In this document: in pieces, positions 54,060 through 64,000 of the stretch | Position numbering within the stretch: position 1 is the stretch's first letter | Layout of the letters: each line of letters opens with the position of its first letter | NCBI GenBank assembly: GCA_903813345.2 | Contig: CAIIXF020000002.1 | Span: forward strand, 22,890,455 to 22,954,454 | Length of the DNA stretch: 64,000 bases | Origin: Owenia fusiformis | Taxonomy: Eukaryota; Annelida; Polychaeta; Sabellida; Oweniidae | Reading direction: 5' to 3' | Translations under genes and position numbers: made by a program | Notes under the pieces: model-generated | What the model was told of the DNA's origin: nothing | Database searches by the model: none | What the model saw: only the letters and a program-made list of their open reading frames with translations

Positions 54060-54870
54060 TTGGTCGTTGAGGGGGTCGTTCGGGTGTACGCATCATTTCC
54101 GCGATCTGGGGGGGAGAAACCCCCCCAGATCCCCTTATACTCGCTCTGAAATTGGTCAGAATGCATCAAATAACGCAGATGCGAGTAGGTAGTTACCAGT
54201 TTTACCACCAGGTGGCTCGTTCGGGTCAGATAGCATGGCGGGTATAGTAGAAAGTTCCCTCTAACTTAAATCACATCTGTTTTAGTGGTTCAATTTTCAT
54301 ATAACCTTTATGTATCTAATAGTAATGCAAACTAAAAAATGTCCAGTAAAGGAAAATGTGATTTGTCGATTACAAAAAAAGATATTTCACTTTTTGTGAC
54401 TTTGTAACATGGGGTCTATGGGGATTCAACCCGAACTAGAAATCACATTTTCAAAATAAATAAAATTTTCAAAGTTGATAAACAATTTTCAAAACCATAT
54501 TTTTAGATGTACTTTTACATTTAGAATTCAAAAACGACATCACTTTGACTGAATTTTGAATATTTAGTGACGTAAATCTAGATTATTTCTACTCGCATCT
54601 AGTCTATTAAATTATATTAAATTTTCGAAATTTGCTAGGGGAGAACCCCCCAGTACTGGTCAGAATGCACCAAATGATGTTCAATTTTCGAAATTTTCTG
54701 GGGGGGGGAGAACTCAAACCCCCTATTCTCGCTCTGAAATTGGTCAGAATGCATCAAATTAAATGATGTTAAATTTTCGAAATTTGCCAGGGGAGAACCT
54801 CCCGGACCCCATTTCTCGCCCGAAACTGGTCAGAATGCACCAAAGACGTTCTTCCCCCAGACCGGGCCCC
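54060..54870. repeat. Tandem GGTCAGAATGCATCAAA repeats with G/C runs
   Basis: About four copies of a roughly 110-bp unit containing TTTTCGAAATTTGC, a G-run with GAGAAC, and TGGTCAGAATGCACCAAA. Overlapping ORFs on both strands are the repeat. Confidence 0.65.
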
Positions 54871-55390
54871 AGATCCCCCTTTCTCGCGCTTGTTCCCTGG
54901 GGGGGGGAGGGGGTACTGTCGGGGGTGGTTCGAGCCCCCCTTACAAAAGCTGGCTACGGGCATGGACGCATCCCCCATGGGAAATTCCCTGTGGGTGCCA
55001 ATGGGGTGCGCGTCCGAGGAGGGGCGTATATAGTCCACGAACATCCTAAAAATTCAGAAGTATGATAAATTCGATTTTTATCCTCCTCTCTTATCAGTTT
55101 TCTAATCCTAATTGATTAATTCGATTTTTGCTTTCCCCTCATCAGTTGTCTCCTTTATCTTTTTGTATTAATTATTTGTTTTCCCTAATAGTTATAAATA
55201 TAAAAGGAGTTCTAATTTTGGTATGTTTTGGGAATTTGGTTTTGATGTTAACATGCAAGGGAATTATCTCCCACTCCCCCTTCTATTTTGTAGACAATAT
55301 ACAAGTTAAATAGCAGCGATTTATTCCGTGTTTGAATTCACTTTTACAGGATGTGTATTTTCAATTAGACTTGCTGATTGTTCGATCATT

Positions 55391-56114
55391 ATCCCAACGA
55401 ACGAAGTTCGTTAGGGATATAGTGAAGCCCTCCGTCCGTCTGTCCGTCAGTCAGTCAGTCAGTCAGTCCGTCCGTCTGTCCGGAAGATAACTCAAATACT
55501 AGTTGACAAATTTTCTTCATATTTAGTGGAAAGATGTATATTGGTGAATAGTTTTATGCAAAAAAAATTTTTTTCAAGATGGCCGCCGCTTTAAAAATGA
55601 CGGGACTTTTTCGCAAAAATCATATATTTTTCATTCTAAACCAAAGTAATTAATATTATTGTTTGAAATTTTGGTAGTGTTTTCACAACACAAATATTCC
55701 GTGTTTTTCATCCTGACCCCCAGGGGCCATGTATGGGGGGACAGGAAAACAGAAATTTTCGCTAATTTTTAGATCCTTCTGAAGTATAGCTTTATTATAC
55801 TCAAATGAAAGGCAATTAAGAGTAGATTGCAAATATTGTATCTTTTTTCTGATTCGAGCCTCGTCAAATTCAAAATGGCCGTCTAATGTACGATTTCGCA
55901 ATAATTTTTCGATTTCTTCAAAGTATGGCTATATTATACTCAAATTGAAGGAATTTTGGAGTAGATCACAATTATGGTATTATTTTTCAGATTTGTACCT
56001 CAGAAAATTCAAAATGGCTGCTTTCGCAATTCTAAAATCTAATTTTTTCATTTCAACCAAAGTAATGAGTATAATTGATTGGAATTCGGTAATTGATATT
56101 TTGTTCGTTGGGAT
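55391..56114. mobile_element. Second copy of the ATCCCAACGAAC inverted-repeat element
   Basis: ATCCCAACGAACGAAG at the left faces GTTCGTTGGGAT at the right; the same CCGTCCGTCTGTCCG tract, ATAACTCAAATAC and CAAAATGGCCG words as 13856-15166, but 0.7 kb long and without the 140-bp tandem units. Confidence 0.72.
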
Positions 56115-56119
56115 TTGCT

Positions 56120-58080
56120 ACTCCGCGGAGTTGCCGTTATCTAGTTTAATTTATCTGAAGCCATTAGACAAAAAAAAAATGTTTCAATTTTTAGAATATT
56201 TTTTGGCTTATATCATTTAAATACACAATTTCTTAGTGAGTTAGATCCAATGGCTTCCCAAATCAGATTTCTATTTATCATTCCTCTCTTGAAACGGTCC
56301 GATTTAATTCAGTGTCGGGCCGAGGGCAAACCTTTGAATGATGAATATATGTAACCGTTGATATTTTGAACGTACATGTATCAAGTTTAGATTCAAGGTA
56401 CAAAATAACCAGTTAAGGTTTTTTCCAAGAGGTAGATAGGTTTGAGGGAAAAGAGTACTGTATATTCAAAATCCAGATCAAAACAACATTATATTGTTAT
56501 TTGTTGTCCAGTTCTACGTATTAATGCCGAATTATGCTGTTTGTTAGCAACATGATGTAGATTGATTTCTATATGGCAGGTTATTTTGATTTCAAAGGCC
56601 TATGGTAATATTGTTTTCATCAAATTATAGCTATTTATCAGAGATATCTAATATGCGGAATTAAAAATAGTACTTCATAAAACCTAACGCAACTCCATAG
56701 ACTGCAATCAAGGCCCGAAATCAAGATAAGTCCCTGTAATCTGTTATTAAAGTTCAATGCGTTTCTGAATCCCGCTATTTCATATCATAAAAAACTGCAC
56801 GTAATGTTGTTAGTCATTTAGGCCTATATTTCGTAATTTATTCTTTGAGGTCTATCCGTTACACTTAATTTCTCAGTTTCTAAACGTTTCATTCAATTTT
56901 GCTATAAAGGAGATTGAAGACTACAATTAAAGTGTATGTTTTACCAATCTTTTAACTTTTTTAAAAGTATTGGATTTTTGGGAGTAACGAGGTTCGGAGT
57001 AATAGCGTGTCGCTCCCCCTCCCGCCCCCACTCATTTTTATGTGTTAAACCTCATTTGATTTTCATTAATTATCGTTAAATCACACTCTTTAATACATAA
57101 ACAAATTCAAAATTATATATCTTGGAGAAATAAAATATATATTTCATAATGAAAATATTAATTTATGCAGTTGGTCAGTATTGAATATTAAGTTTCACAG
57201 TCTGAAACCTCAAGGGCGGGAAATTGGATTTAATAAAACGAAATATAAATACTTAGTCACATCATATCAGTGCAAACAATTAACCATATTTATTTTTCTA
57301 TGCGATATACACCTGATATTGATATCTTTCCTCTGACAATGTGTTATCTCATGGTCCGTTGACATTATCAAACTTGTGATTAACCAAAAGAGACCAAAAA
57401 AGATTGTAATACGCATCGGTAAGTCAACAAATCTAACCGTTAAATAAACAAACTTAGTTGTTCGTCTGCTGGTCAGAACTTGGTATCCGATTCGGATACC
57501 GACTTTCTGAGAATAATAATGATATGTAGGATCACCAGCCGTGATACTTTTCTTAAAACAGGCATCTAGTTAGAAAATTATTGCAATTTTGATTAATATC
57601 GTCATAGTATAATAACCCGCCTATGTTTATTCAAATATGCATTATTCATAAAATGTATAGACTAATATCATCTTTTCACTCTTGATTTGAATTGGTATCT
57701 TGTAACTTAAGTTGTCTTCATCTATATTATTGGATTAACATGAGCCTATGTAACCTAAACATATAAATACTAGTTGCCAGTCTACAAATTGAACATACAA
57801 AATGTAGCATATTCATTACACACTATATTAATAGAACAAGGTAATCATGTCATACCAATAGTTAGATGGTTAACTTATATTAACACAAAAGAATAATACA
57901 CGATAATAGAAAAAATAAACCTCGGTATTCGGGGCTAAAATCCAAGGATACCTGTACCATTACTCCAGTATACGCTGCAATACCATATCGGATACCTGTA
58001 CCATTACTCAATAATAACCACAACTACGACCATAATAACAAGGTCAATACCGAGTTTATTGCAAGTTATTTTATACGATT
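56120..58080. other. AT-rich interior of the 11-kb element, no gene seen
   Basis: No frame with family resemblance on either strand. Some GGTATCCGA/TCGGATACC words near 57480-57500 and 57950-58010 repeat and resemble 50470-50490. Confidence 0.4.
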
Positions 58081-60563
58081 TTGTCTTGTGTCATGTCCTA
58101 CCATGATGACAAGTTTCATCAATGTGGGTCAAATGTGGGTAGAAATCTATTTGTTAAAAAAGTACACATTTCGTAAAATTTTAAGACACACCCTAAGACA
58201 TTGAAAATCTTTATCAAATTGGGAGGAATTAGCATGAGAACATTTTAAAAAACCTATTTTGAGTATGACTGATAATATTTAATCAATGCATATTTCATCT
58301 GGGCCATTTGATGTATTGTATTTGCTTATGATAATAAAACTATGCAGAATGCGGCTGTCACATTATGCATAGGGGCATAGTAAATTATGAGCTGATCTCA
58401 CTTAGTCATCTTTTATATCATTTGCATCAAAATCCTCATTCATAGATCTTTCAATGTTTACTTCTGTCAAAGCATCCGTTGCAATCTTTATGTGACCATA
58501 TGTCTATGAGATCATCAGGTGAAATGGGTTGGTCTGGCCAATTTGGCTCTATTTTGCCATCAACAAGTTACCACGTCACTTGTAATAAACAAACTAAGAG
58601 ATATGTACAACTATTACACCCAATAAAAATACTGGAAATGCTTCTTAATGAATTCTAAAAACAATGAACAGTTGAAAAAACCCAGAAGACACAAAAAAAG
58701 TTGAGAACAACAGCATGTATTACTCTGAGTGTAAAACATGTCCGTTGATGACCAGTGATGGCAATAAAGCGTCCACTGTTGTGATTGATGAGATGTGATA
58801 AGTTTTATGAAATGTTTCCATGCTTATTTCTCCCAAAATGATGAACATGTTATGTGCTTATGTCAAAGGTTGCATGAGTCTTAGATTTTTACAAAAATGT
58901 GTACTATTTTAACAAATGATTTCTGTTACCATAGCAACCAAATTACCAACATTGAAGGCACTCGTTATACTGGTAGGACATGTAAACGGATGATTACCCG
59001 TAAATATCAAGATGATTGATTGAATATTCTAGGAATTATACATGGCTTTCATAGTACCCCCTTAATGTGCACTTTTTAACAAATTATTTCTGTTACCAGA
59101 GCAACCAATTGACCAACATTGATGGCACTTGTCATACTGGTAGGACATGATAAGCAGATGATTACCTGTAAATATCAAGATGATTGATTAAATATTCTGG
59201 GAATTATTATCATAGTACCCCCTTAATGTGCAATTTTTAAGAAATGATTTCTGTTACCATAGCAACCAATTGACCAACATTGATGGCACTTGTCATACTG
59301 GTAAGACATGATAAGCTGATGATTACCCATAAATATCAAGATGATTAATTGAATATTCTAGGAATTATATATAGTATCTCCTTAATGTGTATTTTTTAAT
59401 AAATTATATCTGTTGCCATAGCTACCAAGTGTTAAACATTAATGAAACTTGTCATAGTGGTAGTGCATTATAAGTAGATGATTACCTGTAAATATCAAGA
59501 TGAATGGCTGTATATTCTAGGAATTATAGATGGCCTTCATTGTACCCCACTTAAAATCATACCAATGGGGTATAAATCTGTTCACCATAGTAACCAGTAA
59601 TCCAACACTGATGAAATTGTCCATGATTGTCAAACATAATGATGTGAATAATATCTGTTAATTTCAGGACAAATGGTTACTTATTTTCTTCAAAAAGTCG
59701 AACACAAATAAAGAATTCTTTGGAAAAGTGCCACATCCCCTTTCTAAATTTACTTGCATTGCCATATAATCATCAGCAATAGATTCCACTGTGTGGATAA
59801 GATAAAACAGAAGTTGATTTAATATTATCAAATATACTTTGAATAAGTTTTCTAAAATGGTTTCATGGTGATTCCTTCCAATTTCATGAAAATACATGTA
59901 ATATGTGTTTTGTCTCATGGGGTATCTTACATTTTGACGAAAATTTGTACTTTTTAACATATGATCTCCATTTCCATAGCAACCAGTTGATCAACTTTAA
60001 TGAAACTTGTCATAATGGTAGGACATGATAAGTACATGATTACCTGGAAAAATCAAGATGATTGGCTCTATATTCTAGGAATGATATATGGCTTTCCAAG
60101 TACCCCCCTTAAAATTACACCAGGGGGGTATAAATCTGATTATTTCCAAAACGCTGAAAAACTAGACACCAATGATTTCAGAATCAATGTATAATAATAA
60201 ACCACAAATAACCTATATGAAGAGAAATTTGCTACTTTTCAAAACCACTTTTACACCACACTCATCCAGTATATATGAACTAAATGCATTTTCATATACA
60301 TTGTACATGTGTAAAATAGTTAATGAGTAATAATGCATTTATCATGAAATAAAAAAAAAAAAAAATAGTTTGTGAATTACGGAATAAATGATAATAGGCC
60401 ATCCAATTATGGTGAAATTTTTTTAATTCCATAACATTGTTCTTGTAGTAATAGTTCATTACTCAGTTTGCACATTTTTAGCAAAAAATTATTTTCTTGG
60501 TTGAAAGGGGTAGAGCATGATATGAATGGAACTATTTGTTGTTGATTTTACTTTTTGATGTAG

Positions 60564-60676
60564 ATGTATCTGAAAAAATAGAGGAAACAGATGAAGCAGA
60601 CGATAGCCCAAGGTCAAGGTCAACTTCAAGACAACAGTCCAGCAAGAGGCCAAAGTCATCTAGAGTTAAATCTGCT
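60564..60676 (+). CDS. Exon 55, Ser/Arg-rich linker
   Basis: Two bases complete Asp; VSEKIEETDEADDSPRSRST, then basic Ser/Lys-rich sequence; phase 0, donor GTAGGT. Low-complexity and probably disordered, with many possible phosphorylation sites. Confidence 0.75.
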
Positions 60677-60957
60677 GTAGGTGCCATTATTGCAATTATT
60701 TGTGTCTCACCATTATTTGAGTCTTGCCAATATTTGAGTCTCGCCAATATTTAGTATGGGTGTTTCAAACATATTTTAGTCTTGCCATAATTTGTGTCTT
60801 ACTATTATTTGAGTCTTGCCAATATTTTGCCATTGTTTGAGTCTTGCCATTGTTCAAGTCTTGATATTTTTTTGACTTTTCTTAAGTATAAAATATAAAT
60901 GAAAAATATGTTGAAGATTTAATGAATTCAGAAATAATCTTCAATCATAATTACAAG

Positions 60958-61074
60958 GTGAAGCGTCGTAACACAACAATGGGCTCTTTGATGTCACTGA
61001 AGTCTGCAAAAGATGACCAGAAGACTTGGTTGGATGAAGAGTTGTGTATAAGACTGTTATGTGAACATGAACAG
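60958..61074 (+). CDS. Exon 56, C-terminal region
   Basis: 39 codons, phase 0 at both ends: VKRRNTTMGSLMSLKSAKDD and WLDEELCIRLLCEHEQ. Acceptor TTACAAG has a weak polypyrimidine tract; donor GTGAAG. Confidence 0.68.
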
Positions 61075-61416
61075 GTGAAGGACTTTATATTCTTGAAAGA
61101 GCAAAATCAACATGACACCAACCAGTTGTGTTTTAGGGAGGGTTATAAATTTAATTATGTTTTAGGAGGAGTTTTTGTGATATTTTGTGTGTGGTTTTGA
61201 TCTTTGAAGAAGGCAGCCTTAAATTGATAATTAAAATTGAAATGGAGCCAAGGTTCAAGGTCGACCTGTATTGGCAGAACTCAGTCATATTTCACCTCTA
61301 AATATATTATACTGAAACTACCTGCAGTATATACACCTTTTTTATATTTTGCAAATCCTCTTCAGTCTACAACTACAGGATGAGTCATTGAATTAATCAC
61401 ATGTATATATTCCCAG

Positions 61417-61602
61417 GGATGGCATGTTACTGGTGACCCTATACCTGTACACTATGAGGATAAGAGCCACAGTAAACTGAGTATAGTCGAGAAGACAGGG
61501 GGATATCTGGCCAGAATGTATGCCCTGCTAGCACACAGTGGCGTTGATCTGACCTGCTTCTCAGGGGATATTGGCAAAGAGTTTCTTTCTGACATCGACG
61601 AG
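61417..61602 (+). CDS. Exon 57, C-terminal region
   Basis: 62 codons, phase 0 at both ends. GWHVTGDPIPVHYEDKSHSK then YLARMYALLAHSGVDLTCFS. Globular and well ordered by composition, family not recognised. Confidence 0.8.
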
Positions 61603-61872
61603 GTGAGAACAGGCCTATTGTAGGTCATTAATGCTGTTTTAAATGATATCTGGAAAAAAGGAGACTGAAAATATTTTGAATAATTTCTTTAACATTGATG
61701 ATTCTGTTTTACCTACTTCAATTTTGGCCTTTTTTCAAGTCACCCTTATATGTAATGTTTTTATCATGCCTTGGGGCAATATTTTTTTCCCAATATGTGT
61801 TTATTTGGTCTCAAAGATAATCTAGAAAATCATAAAAACTGCCGTTGCTATAGCAATATGTTTGTTTTATAG

Positions 61873-61979
61873 GCTGCCATAGAAACAGAGGAGATGGTGA
61901 ACATCTGCACTTCTTACTGTAACCTCCGTGCTCTCAGCATAGATATGGACCAGCATAGCATTAAGGCAAATATGCGCAG
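61873..61979 (+). CDS. Exon 58, last exon seen
   Basis: AAIETEEMVNICTSYCNLRA, SIDMDQHSIKANMR; ends in phase 2 at donor GTAAAC, so the gene continues beyond the window or past the Crypton insertion. No further exon found up to 64000. Confidence 0.75.
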
Positions 61980-62126
61980 GTAAACATAAAAAGACAAAAA
62001 ACAATTAATATTGTTAGTACCTCAGTTGAAATACTCGATTTTGATTGGTCAACGAGCGGTGAATAATTTTAACTGTACACCGCGCAATGCATTGCCGGTG
62101 AATAATATTCCGAGCATTCCACTAAA

Positions 62127-62417
62127 ATGACGTCATTATCAGACGATAAAATGGCCGCCGCTAGCATTAGCCGTTTCAAAAATGTTGAAGATGAGGATAT
62201 TATTAGTCTCTTAGAGAGTAAAGACAGTCAAAATACAAAGAAAAATCTAAAACTTTGTACAAAGCTTTTAGTGGACTTCGCCCAGGAGAGTAATTTGACT
62301 CCATTGAGTGAACTTACTGCCGATATACTGAAATACAACATGAACGTCTCGAGGGTCTGGATCCAACTTCAAGTCAACTTCAAGGGTCAGAAAAATCTAA
62401 GATATTCTTCGGACTAA
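62127..62417 (+). pseudogene. Crypton/DUF3504-type recombinase N-terminal fragment
   Basis: ATG in AAAATGACG; 96 codons. After MAAAS the reading RFKNVEDEDIISLLESKDSQ NTKK follows the RF..V.d.dI..LLe.K.S.NTKK pattern at the N terminus of Crypton-derived tyrosine-recombinase proteins (the KCTD1/ZMYM/QRICH1-related DUF3504 group). After about residue 72 (YNMN) the pattern is lost and the frame ends, with no catalytic Arg/His/Tyr region downstream. It is probably a truncated insertion in the last intron. Confidence 0.6.
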
Positions 62418-62940
62418 CAAAACAATTATAGACCTCTCCATTCGGTTTAATTTAATTAAAATTTAATTCGGTCAATAATTGTATATAGTATATGGTTTTG
62501 GTAATTTTTAGGTACATTATATCATGTACATATGAGTAAGTTTTAGATATTCTTCTACAATTTAGAAAAATATTTTTTTGGGTAAAATATCAAGATTTTG
62601 GAAAATCTGGGAAACAATTTCACGAAAATATTATAATGATATAATATTCGATACAGTACATCAGTATAGTGAATTTATTGCATCAATATTCGTAACTTTA
62701 ATATCTTCGGTTTTTACCCCACGGAGTAAGTTAAACCGAACATAAACAAAACCAGTTACAACAAATGGTACCTACTATCCCACATATAATTGACTGCCTT
62801 ACACAACAAATATGTAAAATGCTTCAAAACTGTATTCGACCCGATCAAATATAAATTTGATAAGTATTTTAAATATGTGCGATGCCTAGTACCATTCGTA
62901 TTGGGTAAACATATTAATTTGTGGTAAACATATTAATTTG

Positions 62941-63720
62941 TGGGGTAAGTCACGTGACTTACCGAATGCTTTTATATAAACCAATGTTCACTGTTTTGAT
63001 GTGGGGTAAGTCACGTGACTTCGACCATGTGACTTGCGCCATCTATATATTCAAAGAGCTCTTGTGTGATTCTCCAATCGCGAAAACGGATCGCTTGTAG
63101 CCTCATGCCTGTTGTAATGATCTAATAACTTCTCCATTCTGATACTCATAGCATCTTTCTGTTTCACCTGAAACATGCTCTGATACCTGTATTATGAGGC
63201 ATATTCTGTGATCTGAGCACATCAGATGGGAAGAGTTATAACTGTCAATAAGTATGATAGTTATCATGTAATCATTTACCTAATGTCAATACATTGCATA
63301 ATAGGCATTGTATTTAACAGCAGATATTAGCACAGGTACGTGTACACAAGTTTAATGACCCCAATTAAATGAAATATGAGCTGGGATGAAAGATCTCAAA
63401 AATCCTCAATTTTGGGCTCTCCTGGATCGCCAAATCAAGCTCATTATATCATGGCATCTCAGGGCTGAGAAGAAATGAGATGTCATGGTATATCATGATG
63501 TAACTTCTCAATTTCCTGAATTGTGAATATGAATCGTATTCAAATTCTTTTTCCTCGCTTGTTTCATCAATAATTTCTACGTCACTGGTCACGTGATTTA
63601 CCGAATGGTTTTATGCTACATGCAGCATGTGTCATTTATGTGGGGTAAGTCACGTGACTTACCCCACATAATTTTATGCGAAAGTACATGGTATTAATTA
63701 TGTGGGGTAAGTCACTATAT
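62941..63720. repeat. Four copies of TGGGGTAAGTCAC, two extended to GTCACGTGAC palindromes, one perfect over 34 bp
   Basis: TGGGGTAAGTCAC starts at 62941, 63002, 63641 and 63703. The block 63637-63670 is a perfect 34-bp palindrome centred on CACGTG. A related GGTCACGTGATTTACCGAAT is at 63587. CACGTG is an E-box core, but these look like element termini. Confidence 0.75.
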
Positions 63721-63959
63721 GTCCGTGCTATTTTGTACTCTATGATTGTTCGGTAAATGAACATATTGTTTGGTACTAAAGTGTATTTGTATTCGATGCG
63801 TGTTCTAAATATATGTGTCAACCGTCTTTCAACCGTGTGTGTACATGGACTTAAATATGTGATATTTTACCAAACACTGAATAACATAAACCGCATATAC
63901 AAGTGCATTTACCGCATATATACAGTACAGGTCTTGCCGAAGATCTTATAATTATGCAT

Positions 63960-64000
63960 CGCGGCGCAGAACTTCGGTGCATCCATCGGTGCATCGATGC
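63960..64000. other. Window end, CpG-rich short repeats
   Basis: GGTGCATC occurs three times near the end, in a locally CpG-richer context (CGCGGCGCAG). Too short to interpret. Confidence 0.3.

Larger units (their letters stand above)
49210..60270. mobile_element. 11-kb element with inverted ends over 1 kb long, TATAT on both flanks
   Basis: TACTGGATGAGYGTGGTGTA starts at 49210, and its reverse complement ends at 60270. The inverted match can be followed through the first kilobase on each side. The ends are themselves built of related units of about 180 bp containing GTACTATGAAAGCCAT and GGTTGCTATGGTAACAGAAA. Both outer flanks read TATAT (49205-49209, 60271-60275), a possible target duplication. 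No transposase or other gene is seen inside. Long, internally repeated inverted ends resemble foldback-type elements. Confidence 0.72.
181..61979 (+). other. Multi-exon ROCO-TIR gene, incomplete at both ends (58 exons proposed)
   Basis: I joined 58 exons by reading GT..AG borders and demanding that codon phase match across every junction; it matches at all but one (31221 to 32237). Recognisable domains in order are COR-like, Cys-rich, possible SPRY-like, MSP, LRR, EF-hand, LRR, ROC, COR, degenerate TIR and canonical TIR. ROC-COR units act as GTP-driven dimerising switches, LRRs usually bind ligands or autoinhibit, and TIRs either signal by assembly or hydrolyse NAD+. The COR plus Cys-rich pair occurs twice (exons 8-13 and 38-46), so this is either one giant protein with two ROCO-like modules or two tandem genes with a boundary between about 30.8 and 32.8 kb. 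No promoter, initiator exon or polyadenylation site is visible in the window for this strand. Confidence 0.75.

Noticed and set aside
54763-55065. 100-codon plus-strand ORF and opposite 91-codon ORF
   Set aside because: Translation of G/C-run tandem repeats in the 11-kb element; both strands open at once.

Overview
This is eukaryotic genomic DNA. It is AT-rich, the coding sequence is split into many short exons with GT..AG borders, the introns run from about 200 bases to 11 kb, and the introns are full of inverted-repeat elements and minisatellites. The protein families (ROC-COR, LRR, MSP, TIR, a GlnD-like nucleotidyltransferase with TPRs, a Crypton-type recombinase fragment) and the repeat load fit a marine invertebrate animal. 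I cannot name the species or phylum from sequence alone.

Almost the whole window is one long plus-strand transcription unit, or two head-to-tail units that look alike. I could chain 58 exons between 181 and 61979. Codon phase agrees at every junction except one, between 31221 and 32237. The gene enters the window already in progress and leaves it in phase 2, so neither end is seen. In order, the predicted protein has: an N-terminal part with no recognisable family (181-4337); an acidic linker (4900-5240); a COR-like region (7713-10840 and on to about 22051); a Cys-rich segment (22404-22636); a beta-rich, possibly SPRY-like region (23176-27055); a major-sperm-protein (MSP) domain (27505-28390); unassigned exons (28816-31221); leucine-rich repeats (32774-33527); an EF-hand (34541-34664); another LRR exon (35185-35382); a ROC GTPase (35599-36899) with P-loop, WDFAGQ and THCD motifs; a COR domain with a Cys pair (37290-42678); a degenerate TIR (43019-46732); a canonical TIR (47234-48635); and a basic or unassigned C-terminal region (49050-61979). 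This is the layout of a ROCO-type innate-immune or cell-death sensor whose TIR could hydrolyse NAD+, but that function is inference from family.

Inside the 11-kb intron 10841-21877, on the opposite strand, lies an uninterrupted gene (17869-20559) for a protein with a GlnD/DUF294-like nucleotidyltransferase motif followed by tetratricopeptide repeats. The same intron holds a 2.4-kb Tc1/mariner-like element with a decayed transposase, a 0.93-kb TA-flanked inverted-repeat element, and several perfect or near-perfect hairpins. The second giant intron (49177-60563) is almost filled by an 11-kb element (49210-60270) with inverted ends more than 1 kb long, flanked on both sides by TATAT.

The most unusual signal is at the splice sites. 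At least six exon-intron junctions of the plus-strand gene carry tandem arrays whose unit contains the junction itself, giving 3-11 candidate acceptors or donors each. At least six other introns hold a decayed partial copy of an adjacent exon. In two acceptor arrays (exon 5, period 45; exon 36, period 54) the copies next to the exon are open in the reading frame, so a choice of upstream acceptor would add 15- or 18-residue steps to the protein. In exon 36 the added block sits directly after the GTPase P-loop.
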